A stretch of DNA of 64,000 nt from SZUA-442 sp963753185. GTDB lineage: Bacteria; Actinomycetota; Acidimicrobiia; Spongiisociales; UBA5794. Each line of letters starts with the position of its first letter. The first letter of the stretch is position 1. A model generated the notes under the pieces. That model saw only the letters and a program-made list of their open reading frames with translations, ran no database searches and was not told where the DNA came from. Of this stretch, positions 32,753 to 42,053 are shown in pieces. A program made the translations under genes and the position numbers. Where the stretch lies: NCBI GenBank assembly GCA_963753185.1, contig CAVWBO010000007.1, forward strand, positions 1-64,000, in the 5' to 3' direction.

Positions 32753-35205
32753 CCTCCCGCGTCGACTCCGCACGTCGCGCCGTCCGCAAGGTGATGCGCG
32801 ACGCCCGTGACAAGAACAAGTGGCGCAAGGTCGTCAAGTTCCGCCTCTGGATGCCCGTTGCGCTCCAGATCCTGTTGATCGCGATCCTCTTCTGGTACGG
32901 AACCACGCGCTCGCCGGGCTTCGCCACGAGCGAGAACGTCACACGGATCCTCCTCCTGGCCGTGCCGCTGATCGTCGTCACGTCTGGCCAGATCAATGCA
33001 CTCCTGGTCGGCTACCTCGACCTCTCCGTCGGGGCCATGATCAGCCTCGGTGTCGTCCTGGCTTCGTTCCTCATGGGATCCGACGCCTCGGGGTTCGAGA
33101 TCGCGGTCGGCGCAGGGGCGATCCTGTTGAGCGGTGCTGCGCTCGGTGCCGTCAACGCGGGCCTCATCAGGGGGGTGAAGATTCCCTCGATCATCGCGAC
33201 CCTGGCAACCCTCAGCATCGTCAACGGCATCGCACTCACGATGCGCCCGACAGCCCAGGGCGTCATCAACGGGGGGTTCGTCGACCTCTTGACGACGTCC
33301 GTAGGGCCTGTCCCGATCTCCTTCATCATCGTCATCATCCTGGTCGGTGCGGCCGACCTCTGGCTCCACGCGTCAGGCAGCGGCCTCGACCTCCGAGCGA
33401 CGGGATTCGACGACCGCTCGGCCAAGCGAGGCGGCGTCCCCACGATCTGGGTGCGGGTGCGGGCCCTGCTCCTTTCCGGCATCCTCGCAGCGCTGGCCTC
33501 CTTCTTCGTGATCGCAGCGCAGTCCTCGGTCGGGAACGCCCAGATCGGCGCCCCCTACACCCTTCGATCGATCACGGCGGCCGTCCTCGGCGGGGCCGCG
33601 ATCGCCGGTGGGCGCGCCACGTTCGTGGGTGGGGCGGTCGCGTCGATCCTGCTCGCGCTCATCCTGACGATCCTTCCGTACATCGGCTGGTCCAACGAGG
33701 ACGCCGGCCTGATCATCGGGCTCCTCGTCCTCATCGGGATCATCATCTTCCAATTGGGCGACCTCAAGGAGTTGGTCAAGCGCAACTACAAGCGTGCGCG
33801 CCGGTTGATCGAGGGGAGCCGCCCGCCAAAGGCCGCGGAACTCCCCGTGCTCTACCCGGCTGGCTCCGGCTTCCGGGCCATGCCGACGGACCGAAAGCTC
33901 ATCCGAGGGGGAACGATCCTGTCCCAGGATCCGACCGTCGGGAACCTCACCGTGGGGGACGTCCTGATCGACGGGGACACGATCCTCGAGATCGGGCCGA
34001 TGCTCGCCGTGGACAACGCAGAGGTCATCGACGCAACAGGGATGATCGTCATGCCCGGTTTCGTCGACACGCACCGCCACATCTGGGAGGGCCTGCTTCG
34101 AAACATCGGTACGGACGTCCCGCTCGAAGGTCGCACGAGCTACATCTCGTTCGTGCTCCACAAGCTGGCGCCTGCCTTCCGCCCGGAGGACGCCTACGTG
34201 GGCAACCTGATCTCGTGCCTCGGAGCGATCGACGCGGGCGTGACGACCCTCCTCGACTGGTCCCACATCCAGGGATCTCCCGCCCACACGGACGCCGTCA
34301 TCGAGGCCCTCGAGGACTCGGGCATTCGGGCCGTGTTCGCGTACGGGTTCCCGTGGTGGGGCAAGTGGGAGGAACGGCAGCCGAGCTGGTTCGTTCGTGC
34401 TGCGACAGAGCACTTCTCGACAAAGGACCAGATGCTCACGCTCGCGCTCGCCGCCCCAGGACCCGAGTTCACCGACTTCGAGGTCACCAGGGATCACTGG
34501 AAGCTCGCACGAGAGACCGATGCTCGGATCACCACCCATGTCGGTGTCGGGTCATACGGGCAGGACGGCAAGGTGCAGGAGTTCGGGGAAGCGGGACTCC
34601 TCGGACCGGACAGCACGTACATCCACTGCACCACGCTCAACGACACCGAGATCCAGATGATCGTCGACTCGGGGGGCACCGTCTCGTTGGCTTCACCCGT
34701 TGAGATGATGATGGGCCACGGCATGCCCCCGATCCAGAAGTTCCTCGACAGGGGCCTGCGCCCGAGCCTCAGCATCGACGTCGAAACGAATGTGCCGAGC
34801 GACATGTTCAACCAGATGCGGTCCGTGCTCGCCCTCCAGCGCAGCAATGCCGTGGCCGAGGGGAAGGAGCCGATCGGTCCTTCAGACGTTCTCGCCTACG
34901 CCACGATCGAAGGTGCACGAGCGAACGGACTCGACCACAAGACGGGCTCCCTCACGCCTGGCAAGCAGGCCGACGTCATCATGCTCAGGACCGACCGGAT
35001 GAACGTGACGCCCCTCAACGACCCTGCGACGGCCGTCGTCGTCGGCATGGACACCGGCAACGTGGACACGGTCCTCATCGCTGGCCGCGTCATGAAGCGC
35101 GGCGGCCGTCTCCTCCACGTCGACTGGCGAGCCACGATGAAGGCAGCCGAAGAGGCCCGTGAGTACGTCATCGCCAAGTCGGGCTTCAAGCTCCCCAAGA
35201 TCTGA
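32749..35205 (+). CDS. Fusion of RbsC-type permease and amidohydrolase
   Basis: An uninterrupted 818-residue frame joins two normally separate proteins. Residues 1-355 are an ABC importer permease (VGYLDLSVGAMISLG and AAVLGGAAIAGGRATFVGG motifs, eight to nine helices). A short basic linker leads to an amidohydrolase (about 380-800) with intact metal ligands H442 and H444 (VDTHRH), His in ITTHVGVG, His in TYIHCTT and Asp in SIDVETN. No ribosome site supports separate translation at the internal ATG at 33880. The enzyme would sit at the cytoplasmic mouth of the transporter, acting on its cargo. Confidence 0.9.
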   Translation: MTSRVDSARRAVRKVMRDARDKNKWRKVVKFRLWMPVALQILLIAILFWYGTTRSPGFATSENVTRILLLAVPLIVVTSGQINALLVGYLDLSVGAMISLGVVLASFLMGSDASGFEIAVGAGAILLSGAALGAVNAGLIRGVKIPSIIATLATLSIVNGIALTMRPTAQGVINGGFVDLLTTSVGPVPISFIIVIILVGAADLWLHASGSGLDLRATGFDDRSAKRGGVPTIWVRVRALLLSGILAALASFFVIAAQSSVGNAQIGAPYTLRSITAAVLGGAAIAGGRATFVGGAVASILLALILTILPYIGWSNEDAGLIIGLLVLIGIIIFQLGDLKELVKRNYKRARRLIEGSRPPKAAELPVLYPAGSGFRAMPTDRKLIRGGTILSQDPTVGNLTVGDVLIDGDTILEIGPMLAVDNAEVIDATGMIVMPGFVDTHRHIWEGLLRNIGTDVPLEGRTSYISFVLHKLAPAFRPEDAYVGNLISCLGAIDAGVTTLLDWSHIQGSPAHTDAVIEALEDSGIRAVFAYGFPWWGKWEERQPSWFVRAATEHFSTKDQMLTLALAAPGPEFTDFEVTRDHWKLARETDARITTHVGVGSYGQDGKVQEFGEAGLLGPDSTYIHCTTLNDTEIQMIVDSGGTVSLASPVEMMMGHGMPPIQKFLDRGLRPSLSIDVETNVPSDMFNQMRSVLALQRSNAVAEGKEPIGPSDVLAYATIEGARANGLDHKTGSLTPGKQADVIMLRTDRMNVTPLNDPATAVVVGMDTGNVDTVLIAGRVMKRGGRLLHVDWRATMKAAEEAREYVIAKSGFKLPKI

Positions 35206-35283
35206 CCCGTAGCCCAGATCGAAGGTCGTGGCACCGCTGACCCGACGCCACCATGACGCCCATCGCTCACGAAGATGCGCTGC

Positions 35284-35289
35284 TAGCGT
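35284..35289 (+). promoter_or_regulatory. Candidate leaderless -10 box (TAGCGT)
   Basis: TAGCGT ends 6 nt before the ATG at 35296. There is no Shine-Dalgarno sequence. This matches the leaderless pattern seen at three other genes in the window and makes the following gene independent of the upstream operon. Confidence 0.5.
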
Positions 35290-35295
35290 CGCTCC

Positions 35296-36387
35296 ATGGC
35301 CCTCGACCTCGGAACCCCGGAGCACGGTTGCCTGCTCCTCGCAGACATCAGCGGATACACCGAGTACATGGGAAGCACAGAGCTCATGCACTCCCAGGAC
35401 GTGATAGCCGACCTGCTCGAAACCATCGTGGCGGCGATCGAGCCGACCTTCCACCTGTCCAAGCTGGAAGGTGACGCAGCATTCGCCTACGCCAGCGTCG
35501 ATGCCATCAACCCGTCGATGATGCTCGACACGGTCGAGACCGCGTATTTCGCCTTCCAGCATCGGCTGAGAGACATCCTGCACGCAACGACATGCCCGTG
35601 CGATGCGTGCATCCGCATTCCCGACCTCGATCTCAAGTTCTTCGTCCACGACGGGGAGTACGTCCTACGGCACATCGCCCGCTCCGAGGAGTTGACAGGC
35701 CCCGATGTGATCCTGCTCCACAGGCTGGCGAAGGGAAGCGCGTCCGAGAGGATCGGCACGCCCGCGTATGCCGTCTACACGAAGGCCACCCTCGATGCGA
35801 TGGCGCTGGACCCTGCGATCCTCGGTTTCGTCGCCCACACCGAGCATTTCAATGACGTCGGCGACGTCGACACCTTCATTCAGGACCTGGCCACACGATG
35901 GAGGTTCGAGCAAGAACGCAATCGCGACTTTGTGACCAGGGCCGAAGCCGTGCACGAGGCGTCGTTCGACACCTCAGCGCCTCCCGCCGTCGTGTGGGAT
36001 CACCTCACCGATCCCGCGAAGCGTCTCCTCTGGCAGAAGTCGGTGACCGAGGTGATCGCCATGACGGAAGGCCGGCGTGGTGTGGGGAGTCTGAACCACT
36101 GCATGCATGGACCAAGCGTGATCGTCGAGCACGTGGCGGACTGGCGACCCTTCTCCTACATGACCCTCCGCTACGACGTTGCGGGCGTGACGGACTGGCC
36201 GTGGACCTACCAGATCACACAATCCGACGATCTGACACATGTTTCGATGCGAATCTCGGATCCGGGGGATGACGCGTGGCAGACGCTCGGTGCCGACATG
36301 GCCGACGGCGTCGACATCAACGCGAGAAACCTCCGCGAGGTGCTCGAGCTTGCCGTCGTCGAAGCGACAGCCTCCGCCTCGGGCTGA
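35296..36387 (+). CDS. DUF2652 and SRPBCC two-domain protein
   Basis: A 363-residue soluble protein. Residues 8-195 match DUF2652, a cyclase-like fold (LLLADISGYTEYM, KLEGDAAFAY). The ADISGYT and EGDA blocks echo the class III cyclase metal motifs, but catalysis is not established for the family. A Cys pair and His lie at TTCPCDACIR. Residues 215-355 form an SRPBCC/START-like hydrophobic ligand domain (ASFDTSAPPAVVWDHLTDPA). The fold pair suggests a ligand-responsive signalling or carrier role. Function is unknown. Confidence 0.82.
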   Translation: MALDLGTPEHGCLLLADISGYTEYMGSTELMHSQDVIADLLETIVAAIEPTFHLSKLEGDAAFAYASVDAINPSMMLDTVETAYFAFQHRLRDILHATTCPCDACIRIPDLDLKFFVHDGEYVLRHIARSEELTGPDVILLHRLAKGSASERIGTPAYAVYTKATLDAMALDPAILGFVAHTEHFNDVGDVDTFIQDLATRWRFEQERNRDFVTRAEAVHEASFDTSAPPAVVWDHLTDPAKRLLWQKSVTEVIAMTEGRRGVGSLNHCMHGPSVIVEHVADWRPFSYMTLRYDVAGVTDWPWTYQITQSDDLTHVSMRISDPGDDAWQTLGADMADGVDINARNLREVLELAVVEATASASG

Positions 36388-36409
36388 ACGACAGGAAGCG
36401 GACCGTCGG

Positions 36410-37672
36410 TCAGCGACCCATGTCGGCGAGGATGGTGTCGGCGATGTGGCGGGCATCCTCGTCGATCCCGTAGATGATCCCGGACTTGCGCGTGTGGAGC
36501 CATGGGAAGCCGAGGAAGGTGATGCCCCGGACAGGCGATACACCGCGCTCGTGGATCGGATGACCCGCCGGATCGAGGACGGGGAGATCGAGGAACTCGA
36601 ACCCTGCCGCGAATCCGGTGCACCAGATGACCGTCGCGATCCCTGCAGCGTCGAGATCGACACTTGTGAGGCCACCTGCTGGGACCTCAGGGCCTGCAGG
36701 CTCGTCGTCGGGATCCGTCTCCGGCATCGGCGCATCGAGACCAAGGCCCTCGATGGCTGCGTCGACATTCGCCTTGAACTCCGCCGAGAACTCGTCGGCA
36801 AAGCGGATGTGGGAGGCAAGGGCATCGTCTGTCCGGACGACTCCGTCGGTGACATCGGTGAGCCTGCCCATCAGGTGGACACCCCTCCGCTGGAGCCCCT
36901 GGAGGCTGACCGTGTGCCCGCGACGACCGACACCCGAGATCTGCGGCTGGGCTGCGGACACCATCGCTGGATCGAGCAGGTCTGATGGCTGCTCCTCCCA
37001 CATGCCGGCGAGCCGCATCCATGCCAGCGCGTCACGACCCCGGTAGCGACGCGGAACCCTCGCCACCCTGCTCGTCGCCAGATAGACGGTGCGACCGGCA
37101 CCGACGAGGTCCTCGACGATCTGACATCCGGACTGGCCGCTGCCGATCACGAGGACGGCACCGTCGGGTAGTGCGCTGCCGTTCCGGTACTCGGAGGCAT
37201 GCAGCTGTATCACGGTCTCGGGAAGCCGCTTGGCGATGGTCGGGACTTTCGGCGTGCGCTGGATGCCTGAGGCAACGACGACGTTGCGGGCGTGGATCAC
37301 CTCGCGGATCCCTTCGGGCGTCGACGTCTCGATGTCGAATCCCCCGGGACTCCCTGACAGCGAGACCCGTTCGACGGTGACACCGAGCGTGATTGGGAGG
37401 TCATGGGTCCGGGCGTGGCGTTCGAATGAATCGACGAGTTCGTTACGTGTCAGGAAGCCGTCGGGGTCCTGGCCGTCGTAGGGCGAGCCCGGGAGACCGT
37501 TCATCCAGTTGGGGGTGTTGACCGCGAACGAGTCCCACCGACCCGAACGCCAGCTCTCACCGATCGCTCGACGCTCGAGGATCACGAAATCGAGTGCCTG
37601 TTCCTGCAGCAAGTATCCGATCCCCAGACCGGCCTGTCCTGCGCCAATCACGACGACGTCCAATTCACTCAT
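36410..37672 (-). CDS. FAD/NADPH-dependent flavin monooxygenase-like protein
   Basis: A 420-residue flavoprotein. FAD motif IGAGQAGLGIGYLL lies at residues 9-22, NADPH motif VIGSGQSGCQIVEDL near 178, and VIWCTGFAAGFEFL near 355. It is longer than the 16.4-kb paralogue by an acidic insert near residues 320-340. It belongs to the CzcO/FMO group; the substrate is unknown. It converges on the DUF2652 gene with only 22 bp between stops and diverges from the cysteine-synthase-like gene. Confidence 0.88.
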   Translation of the reverse strand: MSELDVVVIGAGQAGLGIGYLLQEQALDFVILERRAIGESWRSGRWDSFAVNTPNWMNGLPGSPYDGQDPDGFLTRNELVDSFERHARTHDLPITLGVTVERVSLSGSPGGFDIETSTPEGIREVIHARNVVVASGIQRTPKVPTIAKRLPETVIQLHASEYRNGSALPDGAVLVIGSGQSGCQIVEDLVGAGRTVYLATSRVARVPRRYRGRDALAWMRLAGMWEEQPSDLLDPAMVSAAQPQISGVGRRGHTVSLQGLQRRGVHLMGRLTDVTDGVVRTDDALASHIRFADEFSAEFKANVDAAIEGLGLDAPMPETDPDDEPAGPEVPAGGLTSVDLDAAGIATVIWCTGFAAGFEFLDLPVLDPAGHPIHERGVSPVRGITFLGFPWLHTRKSGIIYGIDEDARHIADTILADMGR

Positions 37673-37823
37673 CTGTACTCACTCGCCTGTCTGTCACGAT
37701 CCGATTCAGACGTCCACCGTACACATGCCGCCCCATGCCCTGCCGGGGCGGGCACGCTCCCGGATCCCCGTGGCCCATCGATCCGCCGTAGGGTGTGCAC
37801 CACAGCGAGCCCAGGAGGTCACC

Positions 37824-38756
37824 ATGCGTATAGGTCGATCCATGACCGATGTCATCGGCGAGACCCCGGTCGTCCAGCTACACGCGGTCGTCCCACCGAA
37901 TACGGCGGACGTGTTCGTCAAGCTCGAGTGGTTCAATCCCACGGGCTCCTACAAGGACCGGATGGCGCTCGCGATGGTCGAAGAGGCCGAGAAGAGGGGC
38001 GACCTTCGTCCCGGCATGACCGTCGTCGAATACACGGGCGGCAGCACCGGTTCCTCCCTCGCCTACGTGTGCGCAGCGAAGGGGTATCGGTTCAAGGTCG
38101 TTTCGTCGGACGCCTTTGCGTCGGAGAAGCTCAAGACGATGCTGGCCTTCGGGGCCGACCTCACGATCGTGCCGAGCGACGGTGGGAGGGTCACGCCTGA
38201 CCTGACCCCACGGATGATCGAGAAGGCTGCCGAATACGCTGCGGAGCCCGACACCTACTGGACGAACCAGTTGCAGAACGCAGATTCGATCGTCGGCTAC
38301 CGCAAGATCGGGGAGGAGCTCCTCGCCCAGATGGATCGTCCCATCGACGTCTTCTGCGCCGCGGTCGGCACCGCAGGCCTCACCATGGGTGTCTCATCAG
38401 CCCTCGCCGACGGCGGGGCGCCTGCCCGCATCGTCATCTTCGAACCTGCGTCGACGCCGTTCATCACGCAGGGCCGTGCCGGGGCGCACAAGGTGGAGGG
38501 CATCGGCATCGGCTTCACGCCACCCCTCCTCGACGCGGACCGGTACGACGAGGCCCGTGCCATCGACGAGACGGACGCACGCGTCATGGCGCGAAGGCTC
38601 GCAGCTGAGGAGGGCCTCCTGGCCGGCACGTCGAGCGGCCTCAACGTCCAGGGTGCCATCGAGATCGCAGAGGAACTGGGACCCGGACACACCGTGGTGA
38701 CGGTCGCATGCGACACCGGACTCAAGTACCTCGCGGGTGACCTCTTCGCACCGTAA
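37824..38756 (+). CDS. PLP-dependent cysteine synthase family protein
   Basis: A 310-residue fold-type II PLP enzyme. The PLP-binding Lys lies in NPTGSYKDRM. The phosphate-binding loop is GGSTGSSLAYV and the late GTSSGLN motif contacts the cofactor. Cysteine synthases, cystathionine beta-synthases and related ligases share this pattern, so the acceptor substrate is not fixed by sequence. AGGAGG precedes the ATG. TAGGGT near 37789 may be its -10 box. Confidence 0.88.
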   Translation: MRIGRSMTDVIGETPVVQLHAVVPPNTADVFVKLEWFNPTGSYKDRMALAMVEEAEKRGDLRPGMTVVEYTGGSTGSSLAYVCAAKGYRFKVVSSDAFASEKLKTMLAFGADLTIVPSDGGRVTPDLTPRMIEKAAEYAAEPDTYWTNQLQNADSIVGYRKIGEELLAQMDRPIDVFCAAVGTAGLTMGVSSALADGGAPARIVIFEPASTPFITQGRAGAHKVEGIGIGFTPPLLDADRYDEARAIDETDARVMARRLAAEEGLLAGTSSGLNVQGAIEIAEELGPGHTVVTVACDTGLKYLAGDLFAP

Positions 38757-38819
38757 CCGGGCGAAAAACGCCTCTCTCTCCCGAGCGCTCGCGAGGCGCC
38801 CAGCGCCCCGCTGTTTCGG

Positions 38820-41537
38820 TCAGCTGCTCGAGCGCCGCATCTGGATCTCCTTGTCGATCGCCACGAACAGCGGACCGACGAGGGACAGGGCGATCACGAC
38901 GACCCACTGCGGCCCGGTGAGCGAAACGGTCGTCAGGAGGCGCTGGAACACACCGATCTCGACTGCTGCCACGGTGAGGAACCAGCCGAGCATCACCCAT
39001 CCCATGTACGGGAAGAGCGGGGACGCCCAGAACGGCTGGCGCTCTCGACGCAGCATCAGGCCGTTGTTGACACCGGCGAGTGCGACGACGGCGAACGCCA
39101 TCGTCATCGATACGGACCCCAGCGTCGTACTCGGCTCATCGGGGCCGTACGAGAGCAGGAGGAGCGCGGGTCCTGCGATCAGGAACCCCCCGATCACCCA
39201 GCGCACGGTCTGTGCCCTCGAGGCGATCTTCGTGCCGGGTTTGCGCGGAGGTCGTTCCATGACACTGGAGTCGGGCACGTCGACGATGAACCCGACCACC
39301 ACCGTGGCGATGACGAAGAACTTCGCGAACAACAGCTGCATCGGGAAGAGGGCGACCCCCTCGTTGATGTTGATGATCGTGGCAAGCAGCATCAGCTGGA
39401 GGACCGAGGACAGCACCGTCAGCTGGAGCCTCACGTACGACGAGATGCGGCGATAGATGTCCCGCCCGAGGTCGACAGCGTGCACCAGCGTGGCGAAGTT
39501 GTCGTCGGTGAGGATCAGCTTCCCCGCCTGCTTCGTGACCTCGGACCCCGAGCCCATTGCCACCCCGATGTCGGCCTGCTTGAGGGCGGCGGCATCGTTG
39601 ACGGCGTCCCCGGTCATCGCAACGACCTCGCCGGACTCTTGCATCAGCCTCGCCAGGCGGACCTTGTCCTCAGGTGCAACCCGCCCGAAGACGTGCAGCT
39701 CGGGAAGCCGCTCTATGACCGTGGCGTCGTCGAGCGCGGCGAGCTCGGTGCCGGTGATGACGCCGGGGCCGAGGCCGAGTTGGTCCGCGATCGCCCGTGC
39801 GGTGATCGTATGGTCGCCGGTGATCATCCGCACGTCGATACCTGCTGCGAGGGCCTGTTGGACGGCGTCCCTGGCCTCCGTTCGCAGCGGATCGATGATG
39901 CCAACGAGTGCAACGAGGCTGATGTCGGACACGGCAGCCATCGGATCGTTCCTGGCAGCGTCGAACTCATCGTCGGACAGGCCCTTGGCCGCGAACGCGA
40001 GGACGCGCAGCCCCTTCTCCGAAAGCTCGCGGTTCGCGGCGAGGAATGAGTCGCGCACCCCGCTCATCGGAACGAACTCGCCCTCCCATCGGGCCCACCC
40101 GCACCGGTCGATGACGACGTCGGGTGCACCCTTGACCGTCATGAAGTGCGGTGAGTCCAGGATGCCTCCCGCCATTCCCTTCGGGCGATCGTGGAACGTC
40201 GCCATGAACTTGTACTCGGAGTCGAATGGCACCTCGAAGCGCCGTGGCAGGTCGCGACGTGTCTCCTCCGCGTCGACGCCGACCTTGGCGGCAAGCACCA
40301 CGAGGGCCGCCTCCGTGGGGTCACCGATGATCGACTCGTCGTCGGCGACGGTGGCGTCGCTGCACAGCGTGAGGCCCAGCGCCAGCCTCGTGAAGTCGGG
40401 ATTCGTCGTCCCTGCGGAGCCGAGGATCGCGCCTGTCTTTGCGTATCCGCTGCCCTCGACCTTGTACCAGTCCCCGTCTACGAGCATCGACGTTGCGGTC
40501 ATCGCGTTCATCGTGAGGGTCCCGGTCTTGTCCGAGTTGATCACCGTGGTGCCACCGAGTGTTTCGACGTCGGTCAGGGACTTCACCACGGCCTTGTGCT
40601 CTGCGAGGCGTTGAGCACCCGACGACAGCATCAGCTGGACGAATGTCGGGAGGCCCGTCGGGATCGCCGAGATGGCCGTCGAGATCGCGAGCAGGACGAG
40701 GGTCTCGGTGTCCTGGCCGCGAGCGATCCCCACGATCGCGATCACCGCGACTGCGCCCCATGCGAGGAATCCGAAGATCTTCGTGAGCCCATCGAGCTCG
40801 ACCTGGAGGGGTGACTTCACCCGCTTCGTCGCCGCCACCATGTCGGCGATGTGGCCCATTTGCGTCTTGGCACCTGTCTCGACGACCACGACCGTCGTCG
40901 ATCCCCTGGTGACCTGGGTGTTCTGGAACACGAGGTTGGTGCGGTCCCCGAGGGCCGTATCCGGGTCCGGCAGTGTCGTGGCGTCCTTGGCGATGGGGGC
41001 GCTCTCCCCCGTCAGGGACGCCTCCTGCACCTCGAGGGTCGCCGAGGACACGATGCGGGCATCGGCAGGCACGATGTCGCCTGCTTCGAGGAGGAGGATG
41101 TCGCCGGGGACGAGGCCGCTCGCATCGATCTCCTCGACGCGATCGGACCTCCTCACGCGGGCAGTGGCGACCTGGAGCTGTGCGAGCGCATCGACACTCG
41201 CCATCGCCTTTCGCTCCTGGTTCGTGCCCATGATCACGTTGAACAGGACGAGTGCCATCACGATGGCACCGGTCGAGACCTGCCCGATCGCGAAGCTGGA
41301 GATGCTGACGATGAGCAGCATGATGTTCATCGGGTTCGAGAGCTGTCCCTTTGCCATGTCCCACGTCGTGGGAGGTGGCTCGGCGGCGATCACATTGCGC
41401 CCGTACTCGGCGAGCCGGCGTTCGACCTCGTCCGGGGTCAGCCCGTGGTCGACGTCGGTTGCGAGCGCATCCACAGCTTCGCTCGCCGAGAGTGCGTGCC
41501 AGGGGGATTCAGCGGGTGTTCGATCGGTCATGGTCAT
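38820..41537 (-). CDS. P-type cation-transporting ATPase
   Basis: About 905 residues with the full P-type layout. Visible are the actuator motif SLTGES, phosphorylation motif SDKTGTLT (Asp at about 336) and hinge motif MTGDAVNDAAALKQADIGVA. There are about ten helices. The helix 4 motif, PEGLP in calcium and sodium/potassium pumps, reads PTGLP, losing the carboxylate. That argues against a typical calcium pump and leaves the ion unknown. The ATG at 41537 is chosen because GAGG lies 8 nt upstream; an in-frame GTG at 41564 is possible. Confidence 0.9.
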   Translation of the reverse strand: MTMTDRTPAESPWHALSASEAVDALATDVDHGLTPDEVERRLAEYGRNVIAAEPPPTTWDMAKGQLSNPMNIMLLIVSISSFAIGQVSTGAIVMALVLFNVIMGTNQERKAMASVDALAQLQVATARVRRSDRVEEIDASGLVPGDILLLEAGDIVPADARIVSSATLEVQEASLTGESAPIAKDATTLPDPDTALGDRTNLVFQNTQVTRGSTTVVVVETGAKTQMGHIADMVAATKRVKSPLQVELDGLTKIFGFLAWGAVAVIAIVGIARGQDTETLVLLAISTAISAIPTGLPTFVQLMLSSGAQRLAEHKAVVKSLTDVETLGGTTVINSDKTGTLTMNAMTATSMLVDGDWYKVEGSGYAKTGAILGSAGTTNPDFTRLALGLTLCSDATVADDESIIGDPTEAALVVLAAKVGVDAEETRRDLPRRFEVPFDSEYKFMATFHDRPKGMAGGILDSPHFMTVKGAPDVVIDRCGWARWEGEFVPMSGVRDSFLAANRELSEKGLRVLAFAAKGLSDDEFDAARNDPMAAVSDISLVALVGIIDPLRTEARDAVQQALAAGIDVRMITGDHTITARAIADQLGLGPGVITGTELAALDDATVIERLPELHVFGRVAPEDKVRLARLMQESGEVVAMTGDAVNDAAALKQADIGVAMGSGSEVTKQAGKLILTDDNFATLVHAVDLGRDIYRRISSYVRLQLTVLSSVLQLMLLATIININEGVALFPMQLLFAKFFVIATVVVGFIVDVPDSSVMERPPRKPGTKIASRAQTVRWVIGGFLIAGPALLLLSYGPDEPSTTLGSVSMTMAFAVVALAGVNNGLMLRRERQPFWASPLFPYMGWVMLGWFLTVAAVEIGVFQRLLTTVSLTGPQWVVVIALSLVGPLFVAIDKEIQMRRSSS

Positions 41538-41694
41538 GACGGGCGCCTCGGCTTCCTCTGGCACGGTGCGTGCACGGATCTCACCATGATTCTCGCACGG
41601 TCGCGAGGGCTGGGGAGCCGTCGGCCAGACGATCCGCCGACCTGCTGGAGCCCGGACGGCTCCTCGCGTTCAACGAGGCTCGGTTTGCTCGCGT

Positions 41695-41946
41695 TCAGCC
41701 GACGAACTCGGGAAGGCCGTCGATGTCGTCGCGGACCGAGGCGATGAACTCGCCGTCCTCGACGATGACGCGGTACGCGTACTCGGCCTCGCGCTCGGTG
41801 CATCCGAGAAGCACCTGGAGAAACTCGACCGGACCGGGGCGGTCCGCAGGGATGTCGCTGAGCCGTACGAGCCGATACTCCTCGCCGTCGACCTCCCAGC
41901 TCATCTCCGTCGTCGCGTATAGGTCATTCGTGTTCCCGACGGTCAT
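41695..41946 (-). CDS. Small acidic hypothetical protein
   Basis: An 83-residue acidic protein with a strong GGGAGGCGAAC ribosome site before the ATG at 41946. The sequence is well ordered (VDGEEYRLVRLSDIP, CTEREAEYAYRVIVEDGEF) and lacks membrane segments. No family is recognised. It diverges from the cyclase-ATPase gene and lies about 160 bp after the P-type ATPase start in the same direction. Confidence 0.65.
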   Translation of the reverse strand: MTVGNTNDLYATTEMSWEVDGEEYRLVRLSDIPADRPGPVEFLQVLLGCTEREAEYAYRVIVEDGEFIASVRDDIDGLPEFVG

Positions 41947-42040
41947 GTTCGCCTCCCGCACTCGGCTTTCGACTTCTCAATGCATCGTGCATCCCGGGTG
42001 TGACAGATTCGCGCCACAAGGGGCGGACCATCGCCCGCAG

Positions 42041-42046
42041 TAGGCT
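42041..42046 (+). promoter_or_regulatory. Candidate leaderless -10 box (TAGGCT)
   Basis: TAGGCT ends 7 nt before the ATG at 42054, supporting that start rather than the in-frame codon at 42000, and suggesting a leaderless transcript. No -35 is clear. Confidence 0.5.
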
Positions 42047-42053
42047 TGCCGCG

